A stretch of 45,523 nt of DNA from an uncultured Rhodospirillales bacterium. Lineage in GTDB: Bacteria > Pseudomonadota > Alphaproteobacteria > Acetobacterales > Acetobacteraceae. Both the position numbers and the translations under genes were made by a program. The stretch is from the NCBI GenBank assembly GCA_903823665.1, contig CAIJTR010000201.1, positions 1 to 45,523 of the forward strand. The letters are read 5' to 3'. Below are positions 28,414-38,555 of the stretch, piece by piece (position 1 is the stretch's first letter; each line of letters begins with the position of its first letter). The notes under the pieces were generated by a model. The model ran no database searches, was not told where the DNA came from, and worked only from the letters and a program-made list of their open reading frames with translations.

Positions 28414-30780
28414 CTAGGCCACCTCCATCGCCACCCATTCAAGATCACCATTGTAGCGCCAAGCCATACGCCCGGTGTGGTCGAGCGCAAACAGATGCAG
28501 CCAACGATGATCGAAAAGTGCGCGCACAGATGGGTTGCGACGTAAGATGCCGGTCACCGCGTCTGTCGGTGCCTCAATGCAGACTGACAAACGCAGCGGT
28601 TCATGCACAAAATTCTCGCCGTCATGGACAGACTGCCACGGCAGTCCCGCCCGCATAACACCGCCATTGCCCTCTACAACACCGATGCCGCCGGTCACGT
28701 TGTGCAGCATTTTGTTGCCACCTCCAAACACGTCCGGCGCCACCGTCGATCCGTAATACTGCAGGCTGATCCAGCTTGCGACGACAACCGGCGCAGTCAG
28801 GATCAGTTCAAGCACACTGAAATTGCTGTCCTGCCGCCAATCGTAATCATGCAAAAACGCCCGTCCAGCCAGGTTCTTACCCTTCGTGCGCGCCCTTGGA
28901 GCCGCTATAAACGCCTTGCACCCTGCGAGCGCCCATTCTGGCCGCGTCTGTGCCCAATCCCGGCCACGGCGGGTCAATGAGCCTTCGTTTTGTGCGCCTG
29001 GCAGACGAAGCGCACGCTCCCCCCTCGCCAACTTGCCCGCCACAGCCAGCCAGGTTTTCGCCTCGCTGATATCTCCACGATGCGCCTCAGACGGATGATC
29101 ACCATCAAAGATCGTTACGTCATCGGTGGTGGTGTCGTGAAGCGCGGCCAGGAAGAGCGTGTCGGACGGGATTTCAATTCCACTTTGCACCAAGCCTGCC
29201 CGCGCCTCAGGATCGTTGAGCAGCGCTGCCAACAAACGTGCGTTCACCTCTCCAGAATAGCCGCCACATGCACCGCATTGCAGGCCGCTCGCATGCGGAT
29301 TGTTGACGACATTCGTCCCATGTCCAGCCAGTAAAACCAACCGCGCAAAACCAGTCGTCAACGACATCGCTCGCAGCACCGTCTCAGCCGCCTTCACGCG
29401 GCTTGCCACGTCGAGCATGGGATCAAACCGAGGAGCCGGCTCAGGCGCCGAAGGATTGAAGCGAACACCCAGTGCGTCACTCACCAGCTTCGCTACAAAA
29501 ACCGGCCCAGTCGCCTCCACGAACGCGAACGATGAAACGGCTGCGAGCTTGAACCGACCCCAGGCCCGCTTCGCCCGCATCTTCAACCGGTCAGACTTAT
29601 CGGCAGCATCGACATCAGGTCCATCAGAGCATGACCGCACCCCGGGATTGAGCAGCATCGGCAGCCGCAATTCCTCAACATCAGACGCAAAACGCCGATG
29701 CGCCGTGCCGATGCCGAAGAAACCAGCAAACCCCAATGTTTGGATGCCAGGGTTCATACTCTCAAGCGCCCGGCGGAACACCTCCGAGCGCACGTCAATG
29801 CAGAACACAGCATGCATGACGGCCCGATCAGGCGTCGCATGTGCCGCAGTTTCAGCCAATACCTGAGCCAAATCCCGCTGCACTGAACGCTCAAACGCCT
29901 CCTGCAGGATGGCGTTGATCGCAAGGTCCTCCGAGGCTTTGACCGGTACAGTATGGCTGAACCGCACACTCGCCCATTTCCTAGCGATGTCTCTGCCAGA
30001 GTGAAGGAAGAGTGCCTCTTCCCAAATCAATCGGATCGCCAGGAAATCGATGATGGTCCCATCAGTTCCACCCGCCAACTCTGCCTGCCATAGCTTGTAG
30101 CGCGCATATTGCGCCCAGCCGCCGAGCGTCATCAGCATCTGGTGAAAGTAGGTCTCGATAGCATCTGGCGAAATCCCGAGCCGATCAACCACGCGCCCAA
30201 TGACAGCGCTGGCATTATCGGGGGCCTCCGACACGTGAAGCGCAAACCCCTTCAGCCCGGCAATCTCCGGCGTCAGATCATGAGTGGCCACCGCACGCCA
30301 TGCCGCATAGGCGCTCCGCCCCCGCGGGGCCGCCCACAGCGCCTGACCTTCATCAAAATAACCAGCCGCCCATGATCCAAAACGTTCGGCGATCAGCCCA
30401 GACCAGTCACAACCCGATATCTTCGCCGCCAAGTCCGCAATCGTCGGTAAGGCACGCGGCACCGGAACATCATACGCAGCCGCCGCCTTCAGCATTGCCA
30501 GATCACTTGGTCGCGTGTCAGCAGGTGCGCAGGCCCACGCCACTTGCAAATCAGCGTCTGTGATGATCGCTTCAGATATCTTCTGCAGATACCACGAGCG
30601 CGGCATCGTCACCGCCGCACCCGCAACTCGCGCCAACCTTGCACCAGCCTGCGCCAAGCCTTCACAAGTTTGCCCCAAAAACGGATTAACCGCGACGCTC
30701 GACGCCAGTGGCCATACCGGCGGAATGGCTCGTGCCGCGCGATCAGCAGCGGCGACGAGCCATTCCATCTCTCCGTCCAT
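28414..30780 (-). CDS. dabA: DabA inorganic-carbon transporter subunit (DUF2309, UPF0753)
   Basis: Peripheral subunit of the DAB system, which pairs a beta-carbonic-anhydrase-like site with a membrane ion channel to capture CO2 as bicarbonate. The 788-residue protein keeps all zinc/active residues: Cys327 and Asp329 in VFCIDVRSE, His487 and Cys502 in [20 protein letters not shown], with the same 15-residue His-to-Cys distance as H. neapolitanus DabA. The frame is open 80 codons further up, but that part lies inside dabB. The second of two adjacent ATGs (30780) is chosen because GAGGG stands five bases before it; the first (30783) is too close. The dabB stop lies a few bases upstream, so the two are coupled. 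Confidence 0.9.
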   Translation of the reverse strand: MDGEMEWLVAAADRAARAIPPVWPLASSVAVNPFLGQTCEGLAQAGARLARVAGAAVTMPRSWYLQKISEAIITDADLQVAWACAPADTRPSDLAMLKAAAAYDVPVPRALPTIADLAAKISGCDWSGLIAERFGSWAAGYFDEGQALWAAPRGRSAYAAWRAVATHDLTPEIAGLKGFALHVSEAPDNASAVIGRVVDRLGISPDAIETYFHQMLMTLGGWAQYARYKLWQAELAGGTDGTIIDFLAIRLIWEEALFLHSGRDIARKWASVRFSHTVPVKASEDLAINAILQEAFERSVQRDLAQVLAETAAHATPDRAVMHAVFCIDVRSEVFRRALESMNPGIQTLGFAGFFGIGTAHRRFASDVEELRLPMLLNPGVRSCSDGPDVDAADKSDRLKMRAKRAWGRFKLAAVSSFAFVEATGPVFVAKLVSDALGVRFNPSAPEPAPRFDPMLDVASRVKAAETVLRAMSLTTGFARLVLLAGHGTNVVNNPHASGLQCGACGGYSGEVNARLLAALLNDPEARAGLVQSGIEIPSDTLFLAALHDTTTDDVTIFDGDHPSEAHRGDISEAKTWLAVAGKLARGERALRLPGAQNEGSLTRRGRDWAQTRPEWALAGCKAFIAAPRARTKGKNLAGRAFLHDYDWRQDSNFSVLELILTAPVVVASWISLQYYGSTVAPDVFGGGNKMLHNVTGGIGVVEGNGGVMRAGLPWQSVHDGENFVHEPLRLSVCIEAPTDAVTGILRRNPSVRALFDHRWLHLFALDHTGRMAWRYNGDLEWVAMEVA

Positions 30781-30788
30781 CATCGCCC

Positions 30789-32288
30789 TCACGAGACACC
30801 CCGCGTTGACCAGCCACCGATGAGCCGGTCGAAAACGGCGTTGGCATAAAGTCCGTTCGACAGATGCACACGAAGCCCGGCCGCCGCAGGGTGATATGCC
30901 CAAAGCGGAAACATCGCCTGAACAACGGCAACAAGGCCAAAGCTGACCACCGCGAGCACAACCAGCGCCCATTCCAATGGGCCCGGCGAGGGGGTGGCCG
31001 GTAGGACACCCGCCGTCATCCAAATCACCACCGTCTGCAAGGCGAAATACCCCACCGATGTCGCCACGGCATAAACCGCCGTGCGCTTGGTGAGCGCCCT
31101 TGGTGCCGCGTCGGCTAGCCCTTGAGCCAACATATAGGCGACGCCGAAAATCAGAATCGCACCTAACGCAATGGCTTGAGGCGACTTATGCAGCAGGCCA
31201 AACTGAAACCCCACAAGCACGTAAATCACCAGCGCCGAAACGAAAGCGCGCACAACCGCGCCCGCATCGGGAATGGCAACCTCACCCGGCCTGCGGATCT
31301 CAGCCACGCGCTCGACAGCACCGCCAGAGGCCAGAAACGAGTGCGCCTTGTAGAGCGAATGAGCCAAAATATGCAGCAGCGCCAAAGGAAACAGCGCCAG
31401 CCCGCACTCGAAGATCATAAAGCCCATCTGCGCCACAGTTGACCACGCCAGCGAGGTTTTCACCGCAGGCTGAGTGAGCATCACCAAGCTACCGAACAGC
31501 GCCGTAAAGCCGCCAATCATCACCAGGAAACCCAACATGCCCGGTGCCAGCAACAGAACATCGGCAAAACGGATCAAAAGAAAACCACCGGCATTGATCA
31601 CACCCGCATGAAGCAGTGCAGAGACCGGCGTCGGCGTCTCCATCACCTCGGTCAGCCAGCCATGCGTGGGAAATTGCGCAGACTTCAGAATCGCTGCAAT
31701 CGCCAGCAAACCAGCCGACGCAACAGCGAGACCACCGCCCTCCCCGATACGCGCTGCCTGCAGGATTGTGCCAATATCACCCGTGTCATAGGCAGCCCAA
31801 AGCAGCACGACGGCCAGGAAAAGTGCCAAGTCCCCAGCACGCGCCGTCACAAACTTCTTGCGCGCGGCACGCCGTGCAGCCACCCGCTCTGGATAGAACA
31901 GCAGAAGCTTCTGAAGAAACAGGCTGGTGCCAATCCATGCAAGCATGAACTGAACCAGGTGTCCGGCCGTAACGAGCAGGAGAACAGACGCAAGCGTGAT
32001 GCACAACAAGCCGCTGAACTGAATGTGCCGAGCCTCACCAACCAGATAGGTTCCGGCATAACGAACAACGATCCAGCCAACGAACGTCACTAAAAACAGC
32101 ATCGACGCGGCGACAGCGTCCAACCGTCCAAGCGCCGTCAAGGCGACGGCCACCGCAAAAGCCAGAAGTGTCGCAGCTTCGGCAATCCTCGCAATGCGGG
32201 TTGGTTTGAACCCAAAATCCACAAAGCTGATCACGGCTGCTGCCACAAGCGGAACCGGTGCCAGCCATGGCAAAAAATAGAACAGCAA
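30789..32288 (-). CDS. dabB: DabB inorganic-carbon transporter membrane subunit (NuoL-like)
   Basis: A 499-residue polytopic protein of the proton-conducting NADH dehydrogenase L/M family (Pfam PF00361), recruited to the DAB complex. About thirteen hydrophobic segments are visible. Core motifs include [20 protein letters not shown], which holds the conserved Lys of antiporter-like subunits, and [19 protein letters not shown]. Complex I genes are absent around it, and dabA follows at once, which argues for DabB rather than NuoL. The start is a TTG at 32288 with AAGGA about eight bases upstream; the ATG at 32295 is out of frame. Confidence 0.9.
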   Translation of the reverse strand: MLFYFLPWLAPVPLVAAAVISFVDFGFKPTRIARIAEAATLLAFAVAVALTALGRLDAVAASMLFLVTFVGWIVVRYAGTYLVGEARHIQFSGLLCITLASVLLLVTAGHLVQFMLAWIGTSLFLQKLLLFYPERVAARRAARKKFVTARAGDLALFLAVVLLWAAYDTGDIGTILQAARIGEGGGLAVASAGLLAIAAILKSAQFPTHGWLTEVMETPTPVSALLHAGVINAGGFLLIRFADVLLLAPGMLGFLVMIGGFTALFGSLVMLTQPAVKTSLAWSTVAQMGFMIFECGLALFPLALLHILAHSLYKAHSFLASGGAVERVAEIRRPGEVAIPDAGAVVRAFVSALVIYVLVGFQFGLLHKSPQAIALGAILIFGVAYMLAQGLADAAPRALTKRTAVYAVATSVGYFALQTVVIWMTAGVLPATPSPGPLEWALVVLAVVSFGLVAVVQAMFPLWAYHPAAAGLRVHLSNGLYANAVFDRLIGGWSTRGVS

Positions 32289-32378
32289 GAAGCATATCCT
32301 TCAAAAGATGACAGGCAAGAACGCTTTGAAAGATAGCGCGCCCCATACACCTCGAAAAATTCATTGTTCGAGTACGTT

Positions 32379-32397
32379 CGTTCGTTTTAAACGAACG
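32379..32397. promoter_or_regulatory. 19-bp palindrome beside the LysR start codon (probable autoregulator site)
   Basis: CGTTCGTTT and AAACGAACG are perfect 9-bp inverted arms with one central T, ending two bases before the LysR ATG at 32400. A further TTCG copy lies at 32365-32369. LysR-type proteins usually bind a dyad in the gap to the divergent target gene, here dabB (32288). Because the palindrome covers the place of a ribosome binding site, regulator binding could block its own expression. Inferred; no binding data. Confidence 0.55.
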
Positions 32398-32399
32398 AT

Positions 32400-33281
32400 A
32401 TGACCACACTGAACTACAACCATCTCCGCTATTTCTGGGCAGTGGCGCACACGGGCAGCCTAACCCGCGCTGCTGAGCACATGAACCTTTCGCAATCGGC
32501 ATTGTCCGTACAGATCCAGAAACTTGAGCATCAAATGGGCCACAAGCTGTTTGATCGTGTCGGCAAAAAACTCGTTCTGACCGAAGCCGGCCATGTTGCA
32601 CTCGACTATGCCGATACCGTGTTCAAGACCGGTGACGACCTGATGAACAGATTGCGCGGCAACCCAGTGGCCAGCCGCCGCGTTCTCAAAGTGGGTGCCA
32701 TCACCACGCTGTCACGCAATTTCCAACTCGAATTCCTGCACCCTCTGACCGTCCGCAGCGACATCGAATTGATCATCCGCTCTGGCAACATGCGCGATCT
32801 GTTGGGACAATTGGAGGCGCATGCCGTCGACGTGGTTTTGTCCAACACACCTGCCCCTCGCGATTCACGGTCACTGCTCCGCAACCACCTGCTGAACGAG
32901 CAGCCAGTGAGTCTGGTTGGTCATCCAAGGCCAGACAAAGCGGCCTTCAAGTTCCCAGACGATTTGCGCACCGAGCCCATTCTCCTGCCCAGCCTCGACA
33001 GCGGCATCCGTGTCGCATTCGACCGGGTTCTGGAATTGGCGGGGATCAGGCCGATCATCCTGGCAGAGGTCGACGACATGGCGATGCTGCGTTTGCTCGC
33101 CCGCGACCGCGACGCCATAACCCTCGTGCCCCCAATCGTGGTGCGTGACGAATTGGAATCAGGGCTGTTGGTTGAGCACTGCCACATCCCGGAAGTCACT
33201 GAGACGTTTTACGCCGTCATTCAGAAACGGCGCTTCGCAAACCGGCTTCTTGCCGAACTGCTGCCATCAGCACGGTCATGA
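32400..33281 (+). CDS. LysR-type (NhaR-like) transcriptional regulator
   Basis: A 293-residue LysR family regulator. The N-terminal helix-turn-helix begins LNYNHLRYFWAVAHTGSLTR and includes AAEHMNLSQSALSVQIQKLE. The NYNHLxYFW opening and overall layout resemble NhaR of enterics, a sodium/alkaline response regulator. The effector domain spans about 95-293. It is divergent from dabB-dabA with a 111-bp gap, the usual place for a LysR protein that controls them. The start codon has no Shine-Dalgarno; a palindrome ends two bases before it, so leaderless or low-level translation is plausible. The effector is unknown; a link to pH, sodium or bicarbonate is inference. Confidence 0.88.
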   Translation: MTTLNYNHLRYFWAVAHTGSLTRAAEHMNLSQSALSVQIQKLEHQMGHKLFDRVGKKLVLTEAGHVALDYADTVFKTGDDLMNRLRGNPVASRRVLKVGAITTLSRNFQLEFLHPLTVRSDIELIIRSGNMRDLLGQLEAHAVDVVLSNTPAPRDSRSLLRNHLLNEQPVSLVGHPRPDKAAFKFPDDLRTEPILLPSLDSGIRVAFDRVLELAGIRPIILAEVDDMAMLRLLARDRDAITLVPPIVVRDELESGLLVEHCHIPEVTETFYAVIQKRRFANRLLAELLPSARS

Positions 33282-33295
33282 AAACAACAAAAGCC

Positions 33296-33311
33296 CCAGC
33301 GCGAACGCTGG
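33296..33311. terminator. Bidirectional terminator between LysR and gadC
   Basis: CCAGCG and CGCTGG enclose a CGAA tetraloop. The hairpin is flanked by AAAACAACAAAA on one side and CCCTTTTCC on the other, so it can end transcripts from both convergent genes. It lies in the 54-bp gap. Confidence 0.7.
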
Positions 33312-33335
33312 ACCCTTTTCCACATCGCCGAAATA

Positions 33336-34847
33336 TCAAACAGCGCTCTTGCCAACCGTCCGCCAACTAGGTTTCTTGAACATCCCAATCAGCAGCGGCA
33401 AACCGGTGAACACCACCGTTCCTGCAGCAACCAGTCCGACATAGGTCGCAGGACTCCCCACCGGCAACTGCGTTGGAGGAAAAAAGCCGACCACAAAGGC
33501 GAAAGCCACACCGGCAAAGCCAACGCCAGCAATCACCCACATGCCAACCATTCCCCCTGGTACTTTGTAACTGCGCACGAGATCAGGCTGCGTGATACGA
33601 AGCCGGATAGCCGCCGCGTACATCAGCATGTACATGATCAGATAAAGCGTGATTGTCATGGCACTTAGCAGAAAGAACGCAACACTCACGTCGGCCATCA
33701 CAAAATAGACCAATGAGAGTACAGTTACGATCACCCCTTGAACAAGGAGTATGCTGATTTGTACACCGTGCGAGTTGGTTTTTGCCAGGAACGGAGGAAT
33801 CTCACCCTCCTGCGCCGTCCACAACAGGCCGCGGCTTGGCCCACTGATCCACGACATCACCCCACCAATGCCACCAAATGCCAACAGAAGGCACACGACC
33901 GGCGTCGCCCAAGCCTGAACTCCAAAGCGTATGAATATCTGCTGAAAAGCCTCCATCAGACCCGCCTGCAGGTTGATCTCCTGGTCTGGCAGCACCGTCG
34001 CCACCGCAAACGAGCCCAATGTGAACAACAAGATGATCACCACCGAGGCTACCAAAATGGACAAAGGAAACTGCCGCTTCGGGTTCTCCATCTCGTTGGC
34101 ATGAACCGCGTGCACCTCGACACCAGCAAACAGCAGGATGATACCAGCCAGAAACGCGATGTCACCCAATCCTCTGATCTGCGGAAAATAACGTGGGTGC
34201 GCATGGCCACCGACCATCGACACGACCGAGGCATCATCTGTCGCCACCGGGTGTAGCAACGCGATAGGATTGCCCTGCACGATCCAAATCACCGCCAACA
34301 CCATGATGATCACGCCAGGAAGTACGGTCCCGGCCAGGAACGTCCAGCTCGTGACCTTGGCTATGGCATCAATGCCCCGCAATGAAATCAGCGTCGCTGC
34401 CCAATAGGCAACGATACAGAACACCCCCACAAACGGTCCGTTGTTCGCGAGCTCCGGCTTGCCGATCATGTAGCCAACGGCCGCCGCCGAAAACGCCAGC
34501 ACCGTCGGATACCAAACAACATTCTGGATCCATTGCAACCAAATCGCAACGAACCCCCAGCGCGCGCCAAATGCTTCCTTGACCCAAGTATAAACGCCAC
34601 CGCCTCTCTCACCGAACGCACTGCCAAGCTCCGCAGAAATCAGCGCGGCGGGGATCAGGAACACGAATGTCGCAAAGGCGATGTAGACAAAGAGCGTCAG
34701 CTGCTCCTTGGCCATCATCGGCAAGCCCCGCAAGCTGACGACAGCGGCGGCTGTCATCATCGCCATACTAAAAGTCGATATCAGCACCTTTGCCGGAGAC
34801 GTTTTTCCTGGCGAAGCTTTCTGCCCTGCTGGCTTAAGGGTCGGCAT
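33336..34847 (-). CDS. gadC: Glutamate/gamma-aminobutyrate antiporter (APC family)
   Basis: A 503-residue APC superfamily transporter with about twelve hydrophobic segments. It exchanges external glutamate for internal GABA, completing the glutamate-dependent acid-resistance cycle with GadB. GadC-like features are STFSMAMMTAAAVVSLRGLP near the N-terminus, SAELGSAFGERGGGVYTWV in the first repeat, and the GVEVHAVHANEMENPKRQFP loop. It follows gadB with the stop/start overlap TGATG; a GTG one codon earlier (34850) gives the alternative start. No Shine-Dalgarno precedes it, consistent with translational coupling to gadB. E. coli GadC has a C-terminal plug; the short tail here (about 20 residues) may close the channel less tightly. 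Confidence 0.85.
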   Translation of the reverse strand: MPTLKPAGQKASPGKTSPAKVLISTFSMAMMTAAAVVSLRGLPMMAKEQLTLFVYIAFATFVFLIPAALISAELGSAFGERGGGVYTWVKEAFGARWGFVAIWLQWIQNVVWYPTVLAFSAAAVGYMIGKPELANNGPFVGVFCIVAYWAATLISLRGIDAIAKVTSWTFLAGTVLPGVIIMVLAVIWIVQGNPIALLHPVATDDASVVSMVGGHAHPRYFPQIRGLGDIAFLAGIILLFAGVEVHAVHANEMENPKRQFPLSILVASVVIILLFTLGSFAVATVLPDQEINLQAGLMEAFQQIFIRFGVQAWATPVVCLLLAFGGIGGVMSWISGPSRGLLWTAQEGEIPPFLAKTNSHGVQISILLVQGVIVTVLSLVYFVMADVSVAFFLLSAMTITLYLIMYMLMYAAAIRLRITQPDLVRSYKVPGGMVGMWVIAGVGFAGVAFAFVVGFFPPTQLPVGSPATYVGLVAAGTVVFTGLPLLIGMFKKPSWRTVGKSAV

Positions 34848-36283
34848 CACGCCGCAGGCCTAATAACCGCGATCATTGGCTTGGCACTGTGGTTAAAGCT
34901 CGCGACCTCAGCTGCAACGAGTGGCACGGTCTGCTGGTGCTTCAGCATATGAGCAATACCGCGCTTGACGTCTTCTAGCAACATATCCGCCATATCACGG
35001 CTAAACCCGTGCCGGACGAGAACTCGCATCACCACAATGTTCTCAATATTCACGGGCATCGTATATGCCGCCACCTGCCATCCGCGTGTTCGCAATCTGT
35101 CAGACAGATCAAACAGTGAGTAACCCGGATTGGACCCGTCCTTGATCACCCATGAAATCGCTGGAATGCCGCCCTTGCTGCTGCCGTCAAAGGCAAGTTC
35201 AAACGGTCCAAGCTTGGTGATCTCGCGGCCGATATATTGCGCCGTGTCATAGCCAGCCTGCTGCACACGGCGGTAGCCCTCACGCCCCAGACGCAAGAAC
35301 AAATAGTATTGAGCAATGATTTGTCCGGCCGGGCGTGAAAAGTTCAATGCGAAGGTCGGCATCTGCCCGCCGAGATAGTTCACATTGAAGATCAGCTCCT
35401 CCGGCAGGTCAGTCTTCTCGCGCCAGACAACCCAACCCACACCCAATGGAGCCAGACCATATTTGTGGCCAGAACCATTGATCGACTTCACCCGCTCAAT
35501 CCGGAAGTCCCAGACCAGGTCAGGCTCGACGAACGGTGCCACAAACCCGCCCGATGCAGCATCAACATGGATCGGGATATCCAACCCAGTTTCCGCTTGC
35601 AATTTGTCTAGCGCCGCCGCAATCGCAGCCACCGGCTCATATTGGCACGTGAAGGTGACGCCGAAGGTCGGCATCACACAAATCGTGTTCTCATCAACAT
35701 GCTTGAGCATTGTCTCTGGCGTCATGCCAAGCTGGCCCGGCTCAAGCGGAATTTCGCGCAACTCAACGTCGAAATAGCGAGCAAACTTCAGCCAACATAC
35801 CTGCACCGGCCCGGTGACGATATTTGGCCGATCCGTGCTCTTGCCAGCCGCAATACGGCGCTTGCGCCATTGCCACTTTAGCGCCAAACCCCCGAGCATA
35901 CAGGCCTCGCTGGACCCCGTGGTCGAGCAGCCAATCGTCTCTGCCGGATGCGGCGCATTCCAAAGGTCAGCAAGAATATTCACGCAGCGCCGCTCAATCT
36001 CGGCAGTGGCCGGGTACTCGTCCTTGTCGATCATGTTCTTGTCGAGCGACAGGTCCATAAGGCTATGCACCTGCGGATCCGACCACGTCTGACAAAAAGT
36101 GGAAAGGTTCTGACGGGTATTGCCATCAAGAAACAACTCATCCCGGATCAGTGCGTGTGCCACATCAGCACGCATTTCGCGATCAGCAAGACGGTCTTTC
36201 GCCACGGCACTGTCAGTCGCCGCGCTTGCGTAGATGTCCGAATCGACTGCTGCGAGGACAGCCGAATTACGATGATCGTGCAT
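34847..36283 (-). CDS. gadB: Glutamate decarboxylase
   Basis: PLP-dependent cytoplasmic enzyme that removes the alpha-carboxyl of glutamate, consuming a proton and producing GABA. The 478-residue protein has the cofactor Lys at 274 in [10 protein letters not shown] (E. coli has SINASGHKYG, Lys276), Asp241 in [13 protein letters not shown] and the [12 protein letters not shown] cofactor-phosphate site. The start at 36283 ([10 protein letters not shown]) follows a GAAGG about eight bases away; an in-frame ATG 12 codons earlier would add an implausible leader. It overlaps gadC at TGATG and is 52 bp downstream of the DJ-1-like gene. Its N-terminal region probably forms the pH-sensitive helices known from E. 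coli, though this was not tested. Confidence 0.95.
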   Translation of the reverse strand: MHDHRNSAVLAAVDSDIYASAATDSAVAKDRLADREMRADVAHALIRDELFLDGNTRQNLSTFCQTWSDPQVHSLMDLSLDKNMIDKDEYPATAEIERRCVNILADLWNAPHPAETIGCSTTGSSEACMLGGLALKWQWRKRRIAAGKSTDRPNIVTGPVQVCWLKFARYFDVELREIPLEPGQLGMTPETMLKHVDENTICVMPTFGVTFTCQYEPVAAIAAALDKLQAETGLDIPIHVDAASGGFVAPFVEPDLVWDFRIERVKSINGSGHKYGLAPLGVGWVVWREKTDLPEELIFNVNYLGGQMPTFALNFSRPAGQIIAQYYLFLRLGREGYRRVQQAGYDTAQYIGREITKLGPFELAFDGSSKGGIPAISWVIKDGSNPGYSLFDLSDRLRTRGWQVAAYTMPVNIENIVVMRVLVRHGFSRDMADMLLEDVKRGIAHMLKHQQTVPLVAAEVASFNHSAKPMIAVIRPAA

Positions 36284-36335
36284 TGATGTTTCGCCTTCTA
36301 GGAGACCTCCTCCACACATGGCGAAGGTGTCGTGT

Positions 36336-37022
36336 TTAGCGTGATTTAGCGGGCACCAACGCCATCAGTGCCTTCGCCGTCGCCTGTGATGAGGCAGGGT
36401 TCTGCCCAGTGGCCAACAGGCCATCGACAAGAACAAAACTCTTCCAGTTGCCCGCCTTCTCGTAACGACCACCAAGCCGCTTTAGCTCGTCTTCAACCAG
36501 GAACGGCACTACGGTCGTGAGCCCAACAGCGGCTTCCTCGCTATCGGAGAACCCGGTCACCAACTTCCCCGCCACCAGCGGACGTCCATCGACGACGACA
36601 TGGCGTAAAACACCAGGAGCATGGCACACCGCTCCTACTGGCTTGGCGGCCGCAACGAACGCCTCGATCAATTTGATGGAGTGCTGGTCTTCAGCAAGGT
36701 CCCATAACGGGCCGTGCCCACCAGGATAGAACACCGCATCGAACGGTTCTGCCGCGAGGCTGTCGAGCCGAACGGTAGTGAAAAGGACCTCGCGGGCTTC
36801 GGGATCAGCCTTGAACCGCCGCGTAAACTCAGTCTCCCCGTCCACATTGTCACTGGCGGGGTCAAGCGGTGGCTCCCCTCCTTTGGGCGACGCCACAGTG
36901 ACATCCGCACCGGCGTCGAGGAAAGTGTAGTACGGCGCTACAAACTCCTCTAGCCAGAAGCCCGTTTTTCGGCCCGTGTTGCCCAGTTCTTCATGCGACG
37001 TCAGCACGATCAAGATATGCAT
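36336..37022 (-). CDS. DJ-1/PfpI family protein, glyoxalase III-like
   Basis: A 228-residue member of the type 1 glutamine amidotransferase-like DJ-1/Hsp31 group. The nucleophile elbow is GAVCHAPG, with Cys133 and His134, and the acidic residue of the triad is probably Glu25 in TGFWLEEF. The early [22 protein letters not shown] block and [10 protein letters not shown] are typical of the glyoxalase III/Hsp31-like subgroup, which detoxifies methylglyoxal and may deglycate proteins. A very strong ribosome binding site (GAGGAGGGG) lies just before the ATG. The gene is on the gadB strand, 52 bp upstream of it, so the three genes may form one unit. Confidence 0.85.
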   Translation of the reverse strand: MHILIVLTSHEELGNTGRKTGFWLEEFVAPYYTFLDAGADVTVASPKGGEPPLDPASDNVDGETEFTRRFKADPEAREVLFTTVRLDSLAAEPFDAVFYPGGHGPLWDLAEDQHSIKLIEAFVAAAKPVGAVCHAPGVLRHVVVDGRPLVAGKLVTGFSDSEEAAVGLTTVVPFLVEDELKRLGGRYEKAGNWKSFVLVDGLLATGQNPASSQATAKALMALVPAKSR

Positions 37023-37039
37023 AGGCCCCTCCTCTCAGT

Positions 37040-37071
37040 GACCGAGGCCCGCGAGCGCGAGCCTCGTGGTC
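37040..37071. terminator. GC-rich hairpin between the SYLF and DJ-1-like genes
   Basis: GACC+GAGGC (37040-37048) pairs with GCCTC+GGTC (37061-37071) with a two-base bulge and a GC-rich loop. It lies just after the stop codon of the minus-strand SYLF gene and before the DJ-1-like gene's ribosome binding site; there is no T-tract, so attenuation is as likely as termination. Confidence 0.4.
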
Positions 37072-37074
37072 CGG

Positions 37075-37635
37075 TCAAGGCGTCGCGATATGCGAGATCT
37101 TGGTGCCTTCAATGCTGATACCAGCCATCAGGCCCTTCTGATCAAAGATGTAGGCATAGGCGTCATCCTGCAGCGTCGTGCTGGAGAGGTTTTTGGCAAT
37201 TCCCTCGTTTACGACGACCACAGTAGGTCCGACACCAATTTCCCAGCCATGTGATTCGTGAACGTATTTCATCGCCTTGTCGCTCATTAGAAACACAACG
37301 TAGCCGTAGCTTTGCGCCCCCGCCTGCAGACCCCACGAGCCCGTGAAGGAGTTGAAGTAACCCTGAACCTCTGAGCCCTGCTTCAACTCGCCCTCGCCGT
37401 ACGCTGCGCCAAACACAAAGCCAGCTTTAACAATATTGGGGAATATCAAGACGGCGCGGGCGGACTTCGCCACCAACGCTGCCGACGGGTTGGTGCGAAG
37501 TAGCAGGCTCAGCGCTTCGTTGGAGGTGTTGTTCAGATCAGCAGAGGTTTCCGCGCGAGCCGGAATAGACAACGCAATCGGGGCGAACAGCGCACCAGCG
37601 AGCGCACTCACCTGAAGAATGTTACGAAAATTCAT
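37075..37635 (-). CDS. Exported SYLF/YSC84-domain lipid-binding protein
   Basis: A 186-residue secreted protein. The first about 28 residues are a signal peptide (MNFRNILQVSALAGALFA, cleaved near ARAE). The mature part is a SYLF (YSC84) domain: KSARAVLIFPNIVKAGFVFG, GEGELKQGSEVQGYFNSFTG and the SYGYVVFLMSD-like repeat. These bind phosphoinositides in eukaryotes; in bacteria they are found near stress genes, with unknown function. The frame is open for 39 codons further upstream but the signal peptide sets the start at 37635. It lies in a row of envelope stress genes. Confidence 0.85.
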   Translation of the reverse strand: MNFRNILQVSALAGALFAPIALSIPARAETSADLNNTSNEALSLLLRTNPSAALVAKSARAVLIFPNIVKAGFVFGAAYGEGELKQGSEVQGYFNSFTGSWGLQAGAQSYGYVVFLMSDKAMKYVHESHGWEIGVGPTVVVVNEGIAKNLSSTTLQDDAYAYIFDQKGLMAGISIEGTKISHIATP

Positions 37636-37761
37636 AGCAGTGATCCATTTTATGACAGTATGAGATGCGACCCCCGTTGATCGCATCATATGAACGAGGA
37701 ACTCTATCTCTCGTTTCGGCGGAGCAGCAGGACCGGAATATACCCAGCCCACATCAGGTAT

Positions 37762-38511
37762 TCAGGGCATCGAACTCCAGCCATAGCCGGGCCATTGATA
37801 ATGGCTATGCAAACTTTTCTGATAAACCTCATCGGTCGGGTCGTTCGGGGCCCAGGGTGGGCTCGCCTTGACCTGGTCCTGCGTAATGCTGAGCAATACC
37901 TTGCTGGTGGAATAACTGATTGCGTTCACCGCAAACGGTGACACCAGAACGTGCTTCCCAATCCACCAGTAGCTCGTATCGACAACAAGATAGGCGAGTA
38001 GCCAGTTTTGATCGTCCACCAGAAAATCCTGCACATGACCGATATCGCCGTCACTGGCGTGGACATGATAACCGACCACCGCCAGCGCGCTGCGCAGGTG
38101 CGGATCACCTTCAGGAGACATCGTCTTGGTGCCGGATCCTGCAGCCAAGCGCCTAGCCTTGCCAGAATCGGCCCCAAAGAAGCTGCTCGCCCAGAGCGGG
38201 TCCCAGCCATAGTAATTGTAGAGATCGTCCTCCATCTGCTGCGACACAGGGCGATCCGATAAACGTCCAGGGCTATTCTTCACTTGAACCTGTGACAGGT
38301 GCAAAGCGAGGGTCTCCAGCTCATCGTCAGCCACCCCGATCATTGATGGATGGACCAGCACACGGGCTCCCCCAAGCCAGCCGCCGGTGTCAACCACAAG
38401 CCAACGCAGCTTCCACGTGTGGTCATCAAACAACAGGTCAGACACCGAGCCAATGGCACCATCAGTTGCCTCGATGCGATAGCGCTTCAGCGAAGATGCG
38501 AGACGCAGCAT
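37762..38511 (-). CDS. Tandem PRC-barrel domain protein
   Basis: A 249-residue cytosolic protein with two PRC-barrel domains, about residues 8-75 (TDGAIGSVSDLLFDDHTWKL) and about 145-215 (SDGDIGHVQDFLVDDQNWLL). The two halves repeat the same G-x-I-G-x-V-x-D-x-L-x-D-D pattern and the following RYLVVDT-like strand, showing an internal duplication. PRC-barrels bind RNA, protein or photosystem components; in heterotrophs they commonly sit in general-stress loci. The start has GGGAG upstream. Function unknown. Confidence 0.85.
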   Translation of the reverse strand: MLRLASSLKRYRIEATDGAIGSVSDLLFDDHTWKLRWLVVDTGGWLGGARVLVHPSMIGVADDELETLALHLSQVQVKNSPGRLSDRPVSQQMEDDLYNYYGWDPLWASSFFGADSGKARRLAAGSGTKTMSPEGDPHLRSALAVVGYHVHASDGDIGHVQDFLVDDQNWLLAYLVVDTSYWWIGKHVLVSPFAVNAISYSTSKVLLSITQDQVKASPPWAPNDPTDEVYQKSLHSHYQWPGYGWSSMP

Positions 38512-38555
38512 TGAAAGTCTCCCTGGCGGCTCGAAAGCCGCGTCACTCCGAAGGT

